DNA of 64,000 bases from Spiroplasma ixodetis Y32 (GTDB lineage Bacteria; Bacillota_I; Bacilli_A; Mycoplasmatales; VBWQ01), in NCBI RefSeq assembly GCF_030316605.1, contig NZ_CP127039.1:1798001-1862000 (forward strand), in the 5' to 3' direction. Shown in pieces: positions 28,413 to 39,416 of this stretch; position 1 is the stretch's first letter, and the number at the start of each line of letters is the position of its first letter. The notes under the pieces were generated by a model. The model was not told where the DNA came from and searched no databases. It was given only the letters and a program-made list of their open reading frames with translations. The translations under genes and the position numbers were made by a program.

Positions 28413-29489
28413 TTATTTTTTCTCCTTTCAAATATCAATTTCACGAGATGATTTTGTTAAAATTTGATAACCATCTTTGGTAACTAAAATATCATCTTCA
28501 ATTCTAACACCACCTAAATTAGGAATATAAATACCTGGTTCAACAGTAATAACCATTCCCGGAACTAAAATAGTAGATTCGTTTTTAATAACTCAAGGTG
28601 CTTCATGAATTTCAATGCCAAGCCCATGACCAGTACCATGAGTAAAATATTGTTCATAACCCTTTTCTTTAATGTATTCTCTACAAATATTATCAATTTC
28701 ACCAATAGCTATACCTGGCTTTACAGCCTTAATTCCTGCCATTTGTGCTGATTTAACTATTTCATGAATTTCAATTAATTTTGGATTAACTTTACCAATC
28801 GCAAAAGTTCTAGTCATATCTGAACAAAAACCTTCATACACACAACCAAAATCACAAGTAATTAACTCATTATTGCCAATTTTTTTATTACTAGCTTTAC
28901 CATGAGGCATTGCTCCTCTTTCTCCAGAAGCAACAATAGTATCAAATGATGCTTTTGTTGCACCATTTTTAACAAATGAACGCAATATTATATCTTCAAC
29001 ATCTTTTTCACTAACACCTGGTCGAATAAAATTTAAAACTTCATTAAAAGCCAAATCACCAATAGCACAAGCTTTTGCAATTCGTGCAATTTCGATTTCA
29101 TCTTTAATCATTCTTAATGAACTAACATAAATTGGAACAAATTCAATATCTTTAATTTCTTGCTTTCAACTTTCTAGTTGAGCAATAGTAATATATTCTG
29201 CTTCAAAGCCAATTTTTTTAATTTTTTGTGATTTTAATAAATCTTTCAATGAAGAAAAAATATTACTAAATTGAATGCATTTAACATTTTTGGCATTTTC
29301 TTTTCCCTCAGTAATATATCTTCCATCTAATAATAAATTTGCATCATTTTTGCTAATCAATAAATAACCTAACGTTGAAATAAAATCACTATATCAAAAG
29401 CGATTTTCGGGAGAGTAAAATAACATAGCATCTATTTTATTTTTGGTTAATATTGTTTCAATAATTTCTTTTTTATTTAAATTTTTCAT
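28413..29489 (-). CDS. Xaa-Pro aminopeptidase (M24B)
   Basis: 358 residues. N-terminal creatinase-like domain ([37 protein letters not shown]), then the pita-bread metallopeptidase: [21 protein letters not shown] (two Asp ligands), [16 protein letters not shown] (His), ITVEPGIY (Glu), [12 protein letters not shown] (Glu). Removes N-terminal residues before Pro, releasing amino acids from peptides in the cytoplasm. Stop lies 2 bases before the efp start, so the two are translationally coupled. TGA-coded Trp occurs several times. Confidence 0.93.
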
Positions 29490-29550
29490 TTTAAATTCAA
29501 TCCTTTTAATAAATCATTAATTAATAACTAAGTATATTGTACTGCAAATT

Positions 29551-29587
29551 AAAGAAAAGAAATAAGTAAAACTTATTTCTTTTCTTT
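29551..29587 (-). terminator. terminator overlapping rpmG stop
   Basis: Perfect 17-bp arms (AAAGAAAAGAAATAAGT / ACTTATTTCTTTTCTTT) with a 3-base loop. The rpmG stop codon (29573) lies in the stem. The hairpin lacks G+C, so strength is uncertain. Confidence 0.55.
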
Positions 29588-29722
29588 ATGTAGTGTATGT
29601 TGATTACAACGAGAACAATGTTTTTTTGTTTCTAATTTTTCAGGCTTAGTTTTTTTATTACGATCAGCAATATAATTTTCTTCTTTGCAAACTTCACATC
29701 TTAAAGTTAATCCATCACGCAT
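29573..29722 (-). CDS. rpmG: 50S ribosomal protein L33
   Basis: 49 residues: [40 protein letters not shown]. The CEVC and CSRC pairs make the zinc-binding form of bL33. Start at 29722 follows AAGGAGGCG; the frame extends further upstream but without a ribosome site. Confidence 0.95.
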   Translation of the reverse strand: MRDGLTLRCEVCKEENYIADRNKKTKPEKLETKKHCSRCNQHTLHKEKK

Positions 29723-29812
29723 TGTGCGCCTCCTTAATAATAATTGAGTTATATACAATACAATATTATTGCATAATTAAATAGTTAGTTCAATTAAATA
29801 AAGGAATTATTT

Positions 29813-30969
29813 TGTAGGTTAGACACACTTTTTGGACTAATAAAAGTTTTTATAACTTTATATTATTAGTTGAGGTGTAGTTTAAAATGAAATATTTAAT
29901 TAATAGTGCTGATTTTACTAAATTTGATTATAAATTTAACAAGTTTGTAGAAAAGTATAAAAATGATAAAAATATTAATAAAGTTAATATTTATTATCGT
30001 AAATTTAGAAAATTTTGTTTTATTTTTAAAAATAAAAATTCTTGTAAAGAAATAATTTCTCAATTACATATGCCAAAGCAAACTTTTTATTATTGAGCTA
30101 AACGTTTTTATGATATTTTCTACAAAAATAAACCTTTTGAAGAATTATTATTTAAATCAACAAAACCTAAAAATATTAAATATTTGTATAATTTGGAATT
30201 ATCAGAAAAATTTATAAATTATTTTGCTCAGTATAAAGAAGAGTTTGGTATAGGTGCTTTTCAATTTTGTTATTTAATAAGACATATTGATGATATTAGG
30301 TTTAATTTTTTGCCAAAACCTTCGGTTAAAACTATATATCGTTGATTAAAACGTTTTGGTTTTTATTCACAAAAAACTATTAAAAAAAACATTTGAGATA
30401 TGAAGTAAAAGAAACTGGATTATTGCAGACTGATATTAAAGTAGTATCAGATTATATAACAGGAAGTAAAAGATGATATATTATTGATTTTATTGATGAA
30501 AAAACTCGAATTACTTATTGTTATCCATCTGAACAAGAACAAACCAGAGATATTGTAAATGCTACTAAAAATGCTTTAAATTTTTATGAAAAATTGGGAA
30601 TTAAAATTAAAAGAATTAGAACTGATAATGGTAGTCAATATGTTAATATATCTTGTGGAAAACCACAAAGGAATCGTTGATTTACAAATTTTTGTAATAA
30701 AAAAGGTATAGTTCATGAAACTACACCGTTTAGATCACCACAGAGTAATGGTAAGATTGAAAGATTTCATAGAAATTGAAGTAATTTATTTGAAATAAAA
30801 CCATATTTAAATAGTGATTTTAGTTTATTTCAAAAATTAGTTAATTCTTTTCAAGAATATTATAACAATTCTAAACAACATAAATCATTAGGGTTAATGA
30901 CTCCTATGGATTATTTTGATAAACTTTTATTAGATGGAAAATAGTCCAAAATGTCTGTACTACCTTACA
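29813..30969 (+). mobile_element. IS-A (IS481-like), second copy
   Basis: 1157 bp from TGTAGGTTAGACACAC to CTACCTTACA, full length. Flanks (GAATTATTT left, AATACTTAC right) do not match, so one side was replaced: left is the rpmG upstream region, right an ISLre2 remnant. Confidence 0.85.
29887..30944 (+). pseudogene. IS-A transposase with one-base frameshift at an A run
   Basis: Would be 352 residues: N-terminal HTH, then GLLQTDIKVVSDYITGSKRW, DFIDEKTRITYCY, IRTDNGSQYVN and PQSNGKIERFHRNW (DDE). The frame breaks at 30371-30379 (TAAAAAAAAC) where one base is missing relative to the reading frame; the other copy has AAGAAAAAAC. Slippage at the A8 run could restore it, but plain mutation is as likely. 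Confidence 0.75.
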
Positions 30970-31028
30970 AATACTTACTTTAATAAGTTTTAATTTATTT
31001 TTAGTTTTTTTGAACTTAAGTTATTATT

Positions 31029-31340
31029 TTATAATAACTGGATGGCGATATTTATTTGATAGCATTTAAAATTAACCATTTTTGTATACATGTCAATATT
31101 ATATGTTCTATCACCAATCATTTTTTTAAAATTTGTTTAATATTAGTTTCAGTAAAGCAACCAATATTATCAACTAATGCTTGGTTTAATATGCCATCTT
31201 TTGCATTAATAAAATAACCAACTTTTAATTTTTTATATTGTAAAGTTAATGATTGTAAAAAATCAATTAATTCATAATATTGACCTTTAGAAAATAAATT
31301 TATTGCATTTTCATAGAGAAAACCTATACGTTATATTAAT
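31029..31340 (-). pseudogene. ISLre2/UPF0236 transposase C-terminal remnant
   Basis: Frame reads NLFSKGQYYELIDFLQSL..., ALVDNIGCFTETNIKQIL, KKMIGDRTYNIDMYTKMV, ending IAIQLL. This matches the end of the intact gene at 57776-58897 (GCYTEINIWHVLKEMLGNRK). Upstream it joins a short unrelated start (MNKQKPFFYKDGRINITY at 31379) and has no transposase body. Confidence 0.7.
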
Positions 31341-31371
31341 TCGTCCGTCTTTATAAAAAAATGGTTTTTGT

Positions 31372-31541
31372 TTATTCATATTTATACCTCCTACTTAACC
31401 TAATATTTAAAATACAGTCATAACAAATTGCTTTACTATTTTTATCTCTTAAAAATATTTTCTTGTTTTTATATCATTAGTATTAAAGAATAAATAATCT
31501 AATTTATTTTGTTTACATGTTCAACAAAAATACTTTTTCAT
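31372..31541 (-). pseudogene. small Cys-pair protein, frameshifted
   Basis: ATG at 31541 after AAGGAAA: MKKYFCWTCKQNKLDYLFFN, stop after about 31 residues; one base on, the frame continues RKIFLRDKNSKAICYDCILN. With the shift repaired it would carry two CxxC pairs, a small zinc-binding phage-type protein. It overlaps the end of the split gene upstream. Confidence 0.5.
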
Positions 31542-31617
31542 TATGTGTTGAAATTTCCTTATACGAAGTAACTATACAATTAATTGGTAAATCATCATGT
31601 TTATATGGATTATTTAT
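31513..31617 (-). pseudogene. split phage-like gene, C-terminal part
   Basis: Reads NNPYKHDDLPINCIVTSYKE ISTHNEKVFLLNM, stop at 31513. It continues the gene at 35845-36266, now 4.2 kb away because an IS1595-like element (with others nested in it) inserted with 8-bp duplication TTATTTAT. Confidence 0.75.
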
Positions 31618-32056
31618 CGGACTTCTCCCCACATGTACTTGTGGAGGAAACAATGAAATTGAATGAGTTCAACAATGCTTTTCAAACAGAACAGGATTGT
31701 TTAAAATATATAGCAAGTTTGAAGAAAAACAAATGTATCATGTGTTCTTGAACAAGTTTGAATACTTCTAATTTAAGAAGAATAAGATGTTTGAAATGTC
31801 ATCAAACATGGCATAAGTTAGTTAAGTTTACTCCTATAATTTTTAATCTAGACAGTATGATTAGTTTAAATAATTAATAGTTAAGGAGTAAAGATGAAAT
31901 ATAAAGTTTATACAAGAAAAATTAAACTAGATGTTTTAAATGAATATGTAGTGATTAAAAAATTAAAAACCATTGATATTAAAACCAAATATCAATTATC
32001 AACAAGATCATTAATTTATAATTGAGTAAAAAAATATCAAAAAAATAATAAATTAA

Positions 32057-32997
32057 GGCTTTTCTCCCCTTATGTACTATTTTTAAATTTTATCACATAA
32101 ATGCTGAGAAAAGCCTATCTACGGACTTCTCCCCACATTTTTAAATGAAACATAGCATTACAGTTTCAAAAGTAGGTATCTTGTTGAATTTATATGCAGC
32201 TTCTTTGGCATATAAATGAACATGATGTTTTGCAACTTTGATATGTGTTTTAAATGTTCTTCGTATATGTTTTCATACTGATTCAATTTGATTGGTATTT
32301 ACGCCAATTTTTGAAACATAACCATCTTGATGGTTAACTGTTTTGTGATTAGGGAAAAGTGATTTGAAATCACGATATCCTTTTCAAGAATTAGTATGTA
32401 CATCACACTTTGAAGAAATATGGTTTCTTGCAAACTGCAAAAGATTTTTACTTTTTGCGTTTTTGATTACTTTCACAATTAAATTATTGGTTGTTTTTTC
32501 ATAAATCCCAACAATTAATGTTTTATTTATCAAAGATCTTCCTTGTTTTTTAAAACCCATATGTGAAAGATACATTTCATCCATTTGCACTATGCCCTCA
32601 ACAATAAATTGATGTTCTTGTTTGGCAATACGATTTCTGACTTCATGACCCATTCTTCAAGCAGTTTTCAAAGTCACACCCAATTCTTTTGCAACATCAG
32701 TTGATGTAATTCCATGTTTGGTGTTTATTCATCTAAAGATGAGATAAAATCAAAATCTCAAAGGTGTTTGTGATTTGTAAAAAATGGTGCCATGAAGAAT
32801 ACTAAATGTTTGATGACATTTCAAACATCTTATTCTTCTTAAATTAGAAGTATTCAAACTTGTTCAAGAACACATGATACATTTGTTTTTCTTCAAACTT
32901 GCTATATATTTTAAACAATCCTGTTCTGTTTGAAAAGCATTGTTGAACTCATTCAATTTCATTGTTTCCTCCACAAGTACATGTGGGGAGAAGTCCG
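32057..32997 (-). mobile_element. IS1595-like element nested in IS-B (first)
   Basis: 941 bp, target duplication TAAATTAA (32049-32056, 32998-33005). The same left junction occurs at 23852. Confidence 0.95.
32141..32962 (-). CDS. IS1595/ISXO2-like transposase
   Basis: 273 residues, intact. Differs from other copies at a few positions (EVRNR for EIRNR, HTNS for HTDS, the latter near the second catalytic region). Confidence 0.9.
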
Positions 32998-33739
32998 TAA
33001 ATTAATTACTATTCATACTTTTCAAACAAATCATCAAATAGATAAAGTGAATATCAAAGATAAAAATTTAAAACTTGAAAATAAAAAACTCAAAAAGTCA
33101 CTACTAAAAGAAAAAATAAAAAATGAATTTTTAAGACAAAAACAATCCTGTGATAAAGAATTAAAAAACAATCAAAATATTTTAAATAGTAAATTATTGA
33201 AAAGTAAATGTTTTTTAATAGTTGATAAATATAGAAATAAAAATTATGGAATTAATGACATAATTAGTTTGTTACCTATCAGTAAAGTTGCATATTATAA
33301 ATGAATAAAAAATGGTAAAAAGAAATATCAAACAAAAATTGATAATGAGTTATTAAAAGAATTAAATAAAATTGTTGTTATTAGCAACAAAGATAAAATA
33401 ATTAAAATTACTAGTTTAGAAAAGGTGAGATTAGAATTAAAGAAAAACAACACCAATCTTAAATGCAGTAAAAACAGCATTATGAGGTTATTAGAAGATA
33501 ATAATATTACCAAACTATTAACCAAACCCAAAAAATAGCGTAGAGCGAAATCTAATGCCTTAAAATCAAATTTCCAAGATTTATTAAAACGTAATTTTAC
33601 CAGTAATACTTATCTTGAAAAAGTTGGCATCGATGGTACTTGATTTAAAGAATTAATTATTAATAATAAAAAAACTAAATTATTATTAGAAATTGCTACA
33701 GATATGAATAGTAATGCTATAGTTGGTTGAAAAATTAAT

Positions 33740-34680
33740 GGCTTTTCTCCCTTTATGTACTATTTTTAAATTTTATCACATAAATGCTGAGAAAAGCCTA
33801 TCTACGAACTTCTCCCCACATTTTTAAATGAAACATAGCATTACAGTTTCAAAAGTAGGTATCTTGTTGAATTTATATGCAGCTTCTTTGGCATATAAAT
33901 GAACATGATGTTTTGCAACTTTGATATGTGTTTTAAATGTTCTTCGTATATGTTTTCATACTGATTCAATTTGATTGGTATTTACGCCAATTTTTGAAAC
34001 ATAACCATCTTGATGGTTAACTGTTTTGTGATTAGGGAAAAGTGATTTGAAATCACGATATCCTTTTCAAGAATCAGTATGTACATCACACTTTGAAGAA
34101 ATATGGTTTCTTGCAAACTGCAAAAGATTTTTACTTTTTGCGTTTTTGATTACTTTCACAATTAAATTATTGGTTGTTTTTTCATAAATCCCAACAATTA
34201 ATGTTTTATTTATCAAAGATCTTCCTTGTTTTTTAAAACCCATATGTGAAAGATACATTTCATCCATTTGCACTATGCCCTCAACAATAAATTGATGTTC
34301 TTGTTTGGCAATACGATTTCTGACTTCATGACCCATTCTTCAAGCAGTTTTCAAAGTCACACCCAATTCTTTTGCAACATCAGTTGATGTAATTCCATGT
34401 TTGGTGTTTATTCATCTAAAGATGAGATAAAATCAAAATCTCAAAGGTGTTTGTGACTTGTAAAAAATGGTGCCATGAAGAATACTAAATGTTTGATAAC
34501 ATTTCAAACATCTTATTCTTCTTAAATTAGAAGTATTCAAACTTGTTCAAGAACACATGATACATTTGTTTTTCTTCAAACTTGCTATATATTTTAAACA
34601 ATCCTGTTCTGTTTGAAAAGCATTGTTGAACTCATTCAATTTCATTGTTTCCTCCACAAGTACATGTGGGGAGAAGTCCG
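33740..34680 (-). mobile_element. IS1595-like element nested in IS-B (second)
   Basis: 941 bp, target duplication AAATTAAT (33732-33739, 34681-34688). It interrupts IS-B between WKIN and KSENAIT in the rve domain. The inner left repeat reads CGAACTTC instead of CGGACTTC. Confidence 0.95.
33824..34645 (-). CDS. IS1595/ISXO2-like transposase
   Basis: 273 residues, intact; zinc ribbon CLKCYQTF (Tyr for His), EVRNR variant as in the copy at 32141, catalytic motifs as in the other copies. The shared EVRNR change suggests these two nested copies are closest relatives. Confidence 0.9.
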
Positions 34681-35852
34681 AAATTAATAAAAGTGAAAAT
34701 GCAATAACCATTTTAAATGTTCTTAATCAAGTAACAAAGGCAAGTCGTAAAGAACATAAAATATTTGCAACATTTATCCAGTCTGATTTAGGTTCAGGTA
34801 ATGCTAGTAAAATAGTTACAAATAGTTTTAATAAAAGTAAAACTTTAATTCATTCAAAAAGTTTATCGGGATTTAAAGGCAACCAAGTAAGTGAATGTTT
34901 AAATCGCTGAATCAAAAGAGATTTTAAAATTATGTTTGGTAACAAGTTTAATAGCATTAAACATTTCACAGAAGCATTAAGAAAATTTATTAACTGATGA
35001 AATAATGATAGAATGATTTTACGATTAAAAATGTCTCCAAACCAATTTGTACAGATTTGAAGACAAGAAAGTAAACTTATCTAACCAATGCCCATTTAGT
35101 ATTCTTCATGGCACCATTTTTTACAAGTCACAAACACCTTTGAGATTTTGATTTTATCTCATCTTTAGATGAATAAACACCAAACATGGAATTACATCAA
35201 CTGATGTTGCAAAAGAATTGGGTGTGACTTTGAAAACTGCTTGAAGAATGGGTCATGAAATCAGAAATCGTATTGCCAAACAAGAACATCAATTTATTGT
35301 TGAGGGCATAGTGCAAATGGATGAAATGTATCTTTCACATATGGGTTTTAAAAAACAAGGAAGATCTTTGATAAATAAAACATTAATTGTTGGGATTTAT
35401 GAAAAAACAACCAATAATTTAATTGTGAAAGTAATCAAAAACGCAAAAAGTAAAAATCTTTTGCAGTTTGCAAGAAACCATATTTCTTCAAAGTGTGATG
35501 TACATACTGATTCTTGAAAAGGATATCGTGATTTCAAATCACTTTTCCCTAATCACAAAACAGTTAACCATCAAGATGGTTATGTTTCAAAAATTGGCGT
35601 AAATACCAATCAAATTGAATCAGTATGAAAACATATACGAAGAACATTTAAAACACATATCAAAGTTGCAAAACATCATGTTCATTTATATGCCAAAGAA
35701 GCTGCATATAAATTCAACAAGATACCTACTTTTGAAACTGTAATGCTATGTTTCATTTAAAAATGTGGGGAGAAGTCCGTAGATAGGCTTTTCTCAACAT
35801 TTATGTGATAAAATTTAAAAATAGTACATAAAGGGAGAAAAGCCTTATTTAT

Positions 35853-36266
35853 TTTAAAACCTTTTCTGTTTTCTTCTCACATAATGTTATATTTAAACCA
35901 AGGATTAGTAATTTTAGTTTTGTTATCTGTTATTTCACCTATAAATCAACTATTATGTTGTTCATAAAATGTTAGTGGTTCAAGTTTTATATCATTAAGA
36001 TAATATTCTTTTGGAGCAGTTGGTTTATTAACAGTTATTTTTTGGTCTTTAATATATGGTTCTAATAATTTTATTAATTCATTACCACTTAATTCTCTTT
36101 TAATATTTTCTAAATTAAAAACTCAATATGTGTAACTGTTATCAACAATAAAAGAATTATTTTTAATCATTCATTTTGGAAACGATAATTTATATTCAAC
36201 ATAATCAATAAGAATAGATTGTGGTTTATCTTTAACAATTTGTTCTTTTTTAAATTCTATTTGCAT
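35853..36266 (-). pseudogene. split phage-like gene, N-terminal part
   Basis: Starts MQIEFKKEQIVKDKPQSILI at 36266 after AGGAAAGG. Continues DYVEYKLSFPKWMIKNNSFI, ELIKLLEPYIKDQKITVNKP, EPLTFYEQHNSWFIGEITDN, KFNPWFKYNIMWEENRKGFK-like end, then breaks at the IS nest. The C-terminal part is at 31513-31617. About 170 residues in all. Not recognised; mixed strands and helices. A following small Cys-pair gene and an upstream GC-rich hairpin island suggest a phage origin. Confidence 0.6.
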
Positions 36267-36708
36267 AATAATCCTTTCCTAATATGTTCTTTTGCTTCTA
36301 GCATAAAGAACATATATTTTGATTTTTAGATTATTAATAATACTACTATTCGTTTTATTCATTCCAGAAATTCTGGGATCAAAAATTTTTTCAAAAAAAA
36401 TAAAAAATAAAACCAAAACTTGCTCACTGGAAAGTGGCAAGGTTGGTTAAATGAAGAATAATAGTATGTTCCCCCACGGGGGTCTATATATACTAGTTTC
36501 CAATTCGCTCCCACCCCAAGAATTACCATTAAATGGTTAGTATATTTTATTAGGCATCATCCACTTATTATTTATTAATGCAAGTCCACATGCTAGCTAC
36601 TATTTTTAACAACTGTGTTGTAGTTCACTGTTTTAGTTCCTTAACACGTGTTGATAATAGTGTTAAAGACGGTTATTAAAAATTTTAAAATTTTACAATT
36701 ACACAAAA
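36267..36708. other. gene-free region with GC-rich hairpins
   Basis: No gene seen. CCCCC-AC-GGGGG at 36471-36482, CACT-GGAA-AGTG near 36425-36436, and TTAACAC (36641-36647) pairing with GTGTTAA (36660-36666). The GC-rich part resembles the islands at 16689 and 47564, so it may be viral intergenic DNA left in place. Confidence 0.5.
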
Positions 36709-36737
36709 AAAAGACAAGATTTTTATTCTCGTCTTTT
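36709..36737 (-). terminator. ldh terminator
   Basis: On the minus strand AAAAGACGAGA pairs with TCTTGTCTTTT (one mismatch) and is followed by a run of T. It lies about 90 bases after the ldh stop. Confidence 0.7.
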
Positions 36738-36825
36738 ATCATTTATTTTTAATTTAAGGGTTTAAAAAAGAAAGGAGCTATTTTTAAAACTTTTTAGTTA
36801 TCGACATCTTCGCCACGTTCCTCTT

Positions 36826-37776
36826 TTATTTAATAGCAGCAAAAGCTGTTTCTAAAGTTTCTTTAATAATTGCACAAGATTTATCAAATGCCGTTTGCTC
36901 TTCTTTCGTTAATGGTAACTGAACTACTCTTTTTCAACCTTTTTCGTAAAGTATTGTTGGTACACCAATATAAAAACCTTGCTGTCCATATTCTCCTTGT
37001 AAATAAGCACCTGCTACTAAAACGTGATTTTGTCCTTCAAGGATATTTCTTACTAATAATGCCAATGCTGCACCAATACCATAAAAAGTTGCACGTTTTA
37101 ATTTAATAATTTTATAAGCTCTTTGTTTTACTTCTTTTCTTAATTCTTCTAAATCTTTTTCTTTAATTCTACCTTCAGTAATTTGTTGATAAATAGTTTT
37201 ATTACCTATCGAAACCGAACTTCAAGGAATCATTGAAGAATCACCATGTTCACCAATTACATAAGCAGCAACTGACTTTGGATTAACTGCAATTTTTTCT
37301 CCAATTAAATATTGTAAACGTAAGGTATCTAAAATTGTACCAGAACCTAATACTTGATGATAATCAAATTGTGTAATTTTTTGATAAACAGTTGTCATTA
37401 TATCAACAGGATTAGATGCAATAATAGTAATACCTTTAAATCCTGATTTTTTAATTTCTAAAGCAATGCTCTTCATAATTTTGGCATTATCTGCTACCAT
37501 ATTTAATCTTATTTCGCCATCTTTTTGTGGTCTTCCAGCAGTAATAACAATAATATCAGCATCTTTACAATCGCTGTAATTTCCAGCCTTAATTGAAATA
37601 AAAGGATGATCTAAAGCTGCTTGACAATCAGCAAAATCAATCGCATTACCTTCAGCTATACCTTCAAAAGCATCAATTAATACATATTCTTGGGCTAAAC
37701 CTTGATTAATGGCACTGTAAATAAAACTACTACCAACAGCTCCACATCCAACAAGGACAATTTTTCGTTTTGCCAT
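36826..37776 (-). CDS. ldh: L-lactate dehydrogenase
   Basis: 316 residues, the family length. NAD-binding start KIVLVGCGAVGSSFIYSAIN, then IDAFEGIAEGNAIDFADC, GRPQKDGEIRLNMVADN (substrate loop with Arg), SNPVDIMTTV, GSGTILDTLRL, and the catalytic IGEHGDSSMIPW (His). Reduces pyruvate to lactate and regenerates NAD+ for glycolysis. Start ATG 37776 has GGAGGT just upstream. Trp after IP is TGA. Single gene with its own terminator. Confidence 0.97.
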
Positions 37777-37976
37777 ATTTACCTCCATATTTTTTGCATT
37801 TCATGTAACAGTACTTTATCCCCGGCACTATTTTAATAACTTACTTTTTAAAATAAAAGTTACAATGATATGTAATATTTTTATTATGCTTTTTATATAA
37901 GAATGTTAAAAAAATAAAAATCTAATTAACAAGGACAAAAATTTATTACATTTTTATCTTACCACTATTTTTTCTT

Positions 37977-39416
37977 TTAAATTTTTGTTTTTCAATTAAT
38001 AACAATCCCTTTTGGTCTAGTAAAAGCAAGTAACGAAGGACGAATACCCTGTACGCCAAGACCTGAATCCTTAACACCAACAAAAGAAAAGTGATCGGGA
38101 CCACGTTGTGACTGATCGTTAATATTAACACTTCCAACTTCTAATAATTTAGCAATACTCATTGCACTATTAATATTAGTAGTAAAAACAGAAGCTTGTA
38201 AACCATATTGTGAATCATTTGCAATATTAATTGCTTCTTTTACTTCATCAAAAATAATAATCGGCAACAATGGCGCAAAAGGTTCTTCTCATGCTAAATT
38301 CATTTTTGTTGTTACGTCAGTAATAATAGTTGGTCACATTAAATTTTCTTTAAATTTATTACCAATTAAACAATTGGCTCCTTTATCTAAAGCATCTTTA
38401 ATTAATTTTTTAGCATTATCAACTGTTGGTTGATCAATAACAGGAGTAATATCACAATCATCTGTGGGCAAACCAACAGTTAATTTTTCAAGTTTTTCTT
38501 TTAAAATTGGAATTAATTTGCCACTAATTGTTCTTTGTACTAACACTCTTTTAATAGCAGTACAGCGTTGTCCTGAATAACTAAATGCACCTTTAATGAT
38601 TTTGGTTGCTGTATCTTCAAGATCAGCATCATTAAGCACTATTGCTGGATCTTTACCTCCTAATTCTAAAATCAAATCAGCTTTTAAAGATTTCTGTGAA
38701 ATACGATTACCAACAACAGCACTACCAGTAAAAGAAATAACATTAATTGCTTCATTTTCAACTAAACTATCACCAATTTCACTACCTTTACCACTTATAG
38801 CATTAAAAACACCATTAGGAATGTTAGCTTCTTTGGCTAATTTAGCTAAATGTAATCCCACCAATGATCCTTGTGTTGCAGGTTTAAAAACAACACTATT
38901 ACCCGTCACAAGTGCTGGAAATATTTTAGAGACTGATAAATTTATCGGATAATTAAAAGGGGAAATAGCAAGAACAATTCCTTTTGGTACGTATTCAAAA
39001 ATAGCTAATTTGTTCATACTTCCTCAACTATCACCTGTATAAGATTCAGGATGAAGACGTAATGCTTCTTGTAAAGTATATTCAATATATTCAACTGTTC
39101 TATCAATTTCACTGCAAGCCGCTTTTGTGCCTTTAGCAATTTCATTGATCATTAATTCAGCAAGTATTAATTTATCGCGAATAATTAATTGTTTTCAAGA
39201 ATTTAAAAAAGAAATTCTTTTTAAAATAGGCATTTGTTCTCAATTTTTTTGAGCAAATTTTGCAGATTCATATACTTTTTTAATTTCAACTTTAGTTAAG
39301 GCAGGAACTTGACCTGCTATTTTATTAGTAGTGGGGTTGATAACTGATATTCAATTACCATTTTCATATAACTCACCATTAATTAGAGATTGATATTTAA
39401 TAATATTATTTGTCAT
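37977..39416 (-). CDS. gapN: NADP-dependent glyceraldehyde-3-phosphate dehydrogenase
   Basis: 479 residues. Aldehyde dehydrogenase fold: AISPFNYPINLSVSKIFPAL, VVFKPATQGSLVGLHLAKLA, ISFTGSAVVGNRISQ, LELGGKDPAIVLNDADLE (Glu) and FSYSGQRCTAIKRVLV (catalytic Cys). The end RGPDHFSFVGVKDSGLGVQG then RPKGIVIN is the GapN signature. It oxidises glyceraldehyde-3-phosphate to 3-phosphoglycerate making NADPH and no ATP, a main NADPH source where the pentose route is poor. The frame continues past a TGA (Trp) to NWKTKI, stop at 37977. Start follows AAGGAGGAAG. Confidence 0.95.

Larger units (their letters stand above)
31894..35083 (+). pseudogene. IS-B transposase, interrupted and with a TAG
   Basis: Joined frame about 440 residues: KYKVYTRKIKLDVLNEYVVI; LKLENKKLKKSLLKEKIKNE coil; SLLPISKVAYYKWIKNG; then TAG at 33536-33538 after TKPKK; RRAKSNALKSNFQDLLKRNF; KVGIDGTWFKELIINNKKTK; IQSDLGSGNASKIVTNS; GNQVSECLNRWIKRDFKIMF. 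The copy at 18.5 kb has CAG at the TAG position. Two IS1595-like insertions also split it. DDE enzyme of IS3 type, not functional here. Confidence 0.85.
31810..35092 (+). mobile_element. IS-B (IS3-like), interrupted twice
   Basis: Ends GGCATAAGTTAGTTAAGTTT and (reverse complement) GGCATTGGTTAGATAAGTTT, good inverted repeats. About 1385 bp without the nested copies. One long ORF from ATG 31894: HTH start (TKYQLSTRSLIYNWVKKYQ), coil, then the rve domain. 3-bp target duplication CAT. Confidence 0.9.
31653..35760 (+). pseudogene. outer IS1595-like transposase, interrupted
   Basis: Coding pieces 31653-31809 and 35096-35760. The break falls after codons for CLKCHQT in the zinc ribbon. The rest (GITSTDVAKELGV, MDEMYLSHMGFKKQGRSLIN, HTDSWKGYRDF, NQIESVWKHIRRT) is clean, so precise IS-B loss would restore it. 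Confidence 0.9.
31610..35852 (+). mobile_element. four-element IS nest
   Basis: Outer IS1595-like element 31618-35844 with target duplication TTATTTAT (31610-31617, 35845-35852). Inside it, IS-B 31810-35092 with 3-bp duplication CAT. Inside IS-B, two IS1595-like copies, 32057-32997 (TAAATTAA) and 33740-34680 (AAATTAAT). Removing the insertions leaves an outer transposase of 157+665=822 nt, the exact length of intact copies. All four insertions can be ordered in time from this. Confidence 0.95.

Noticed and set aside
32930..33304. 124-codon plus-strand frame starting in an IS1595 end
   Set aside because: The start lies in the IS terminal region and only the later part is real, being the IS-B transposase coil continued across the insertion.
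38596..38952. 118-codon plus-strand frame opposite gapN
   Set aside because: Shadow of the conserved dehydrogenase core.
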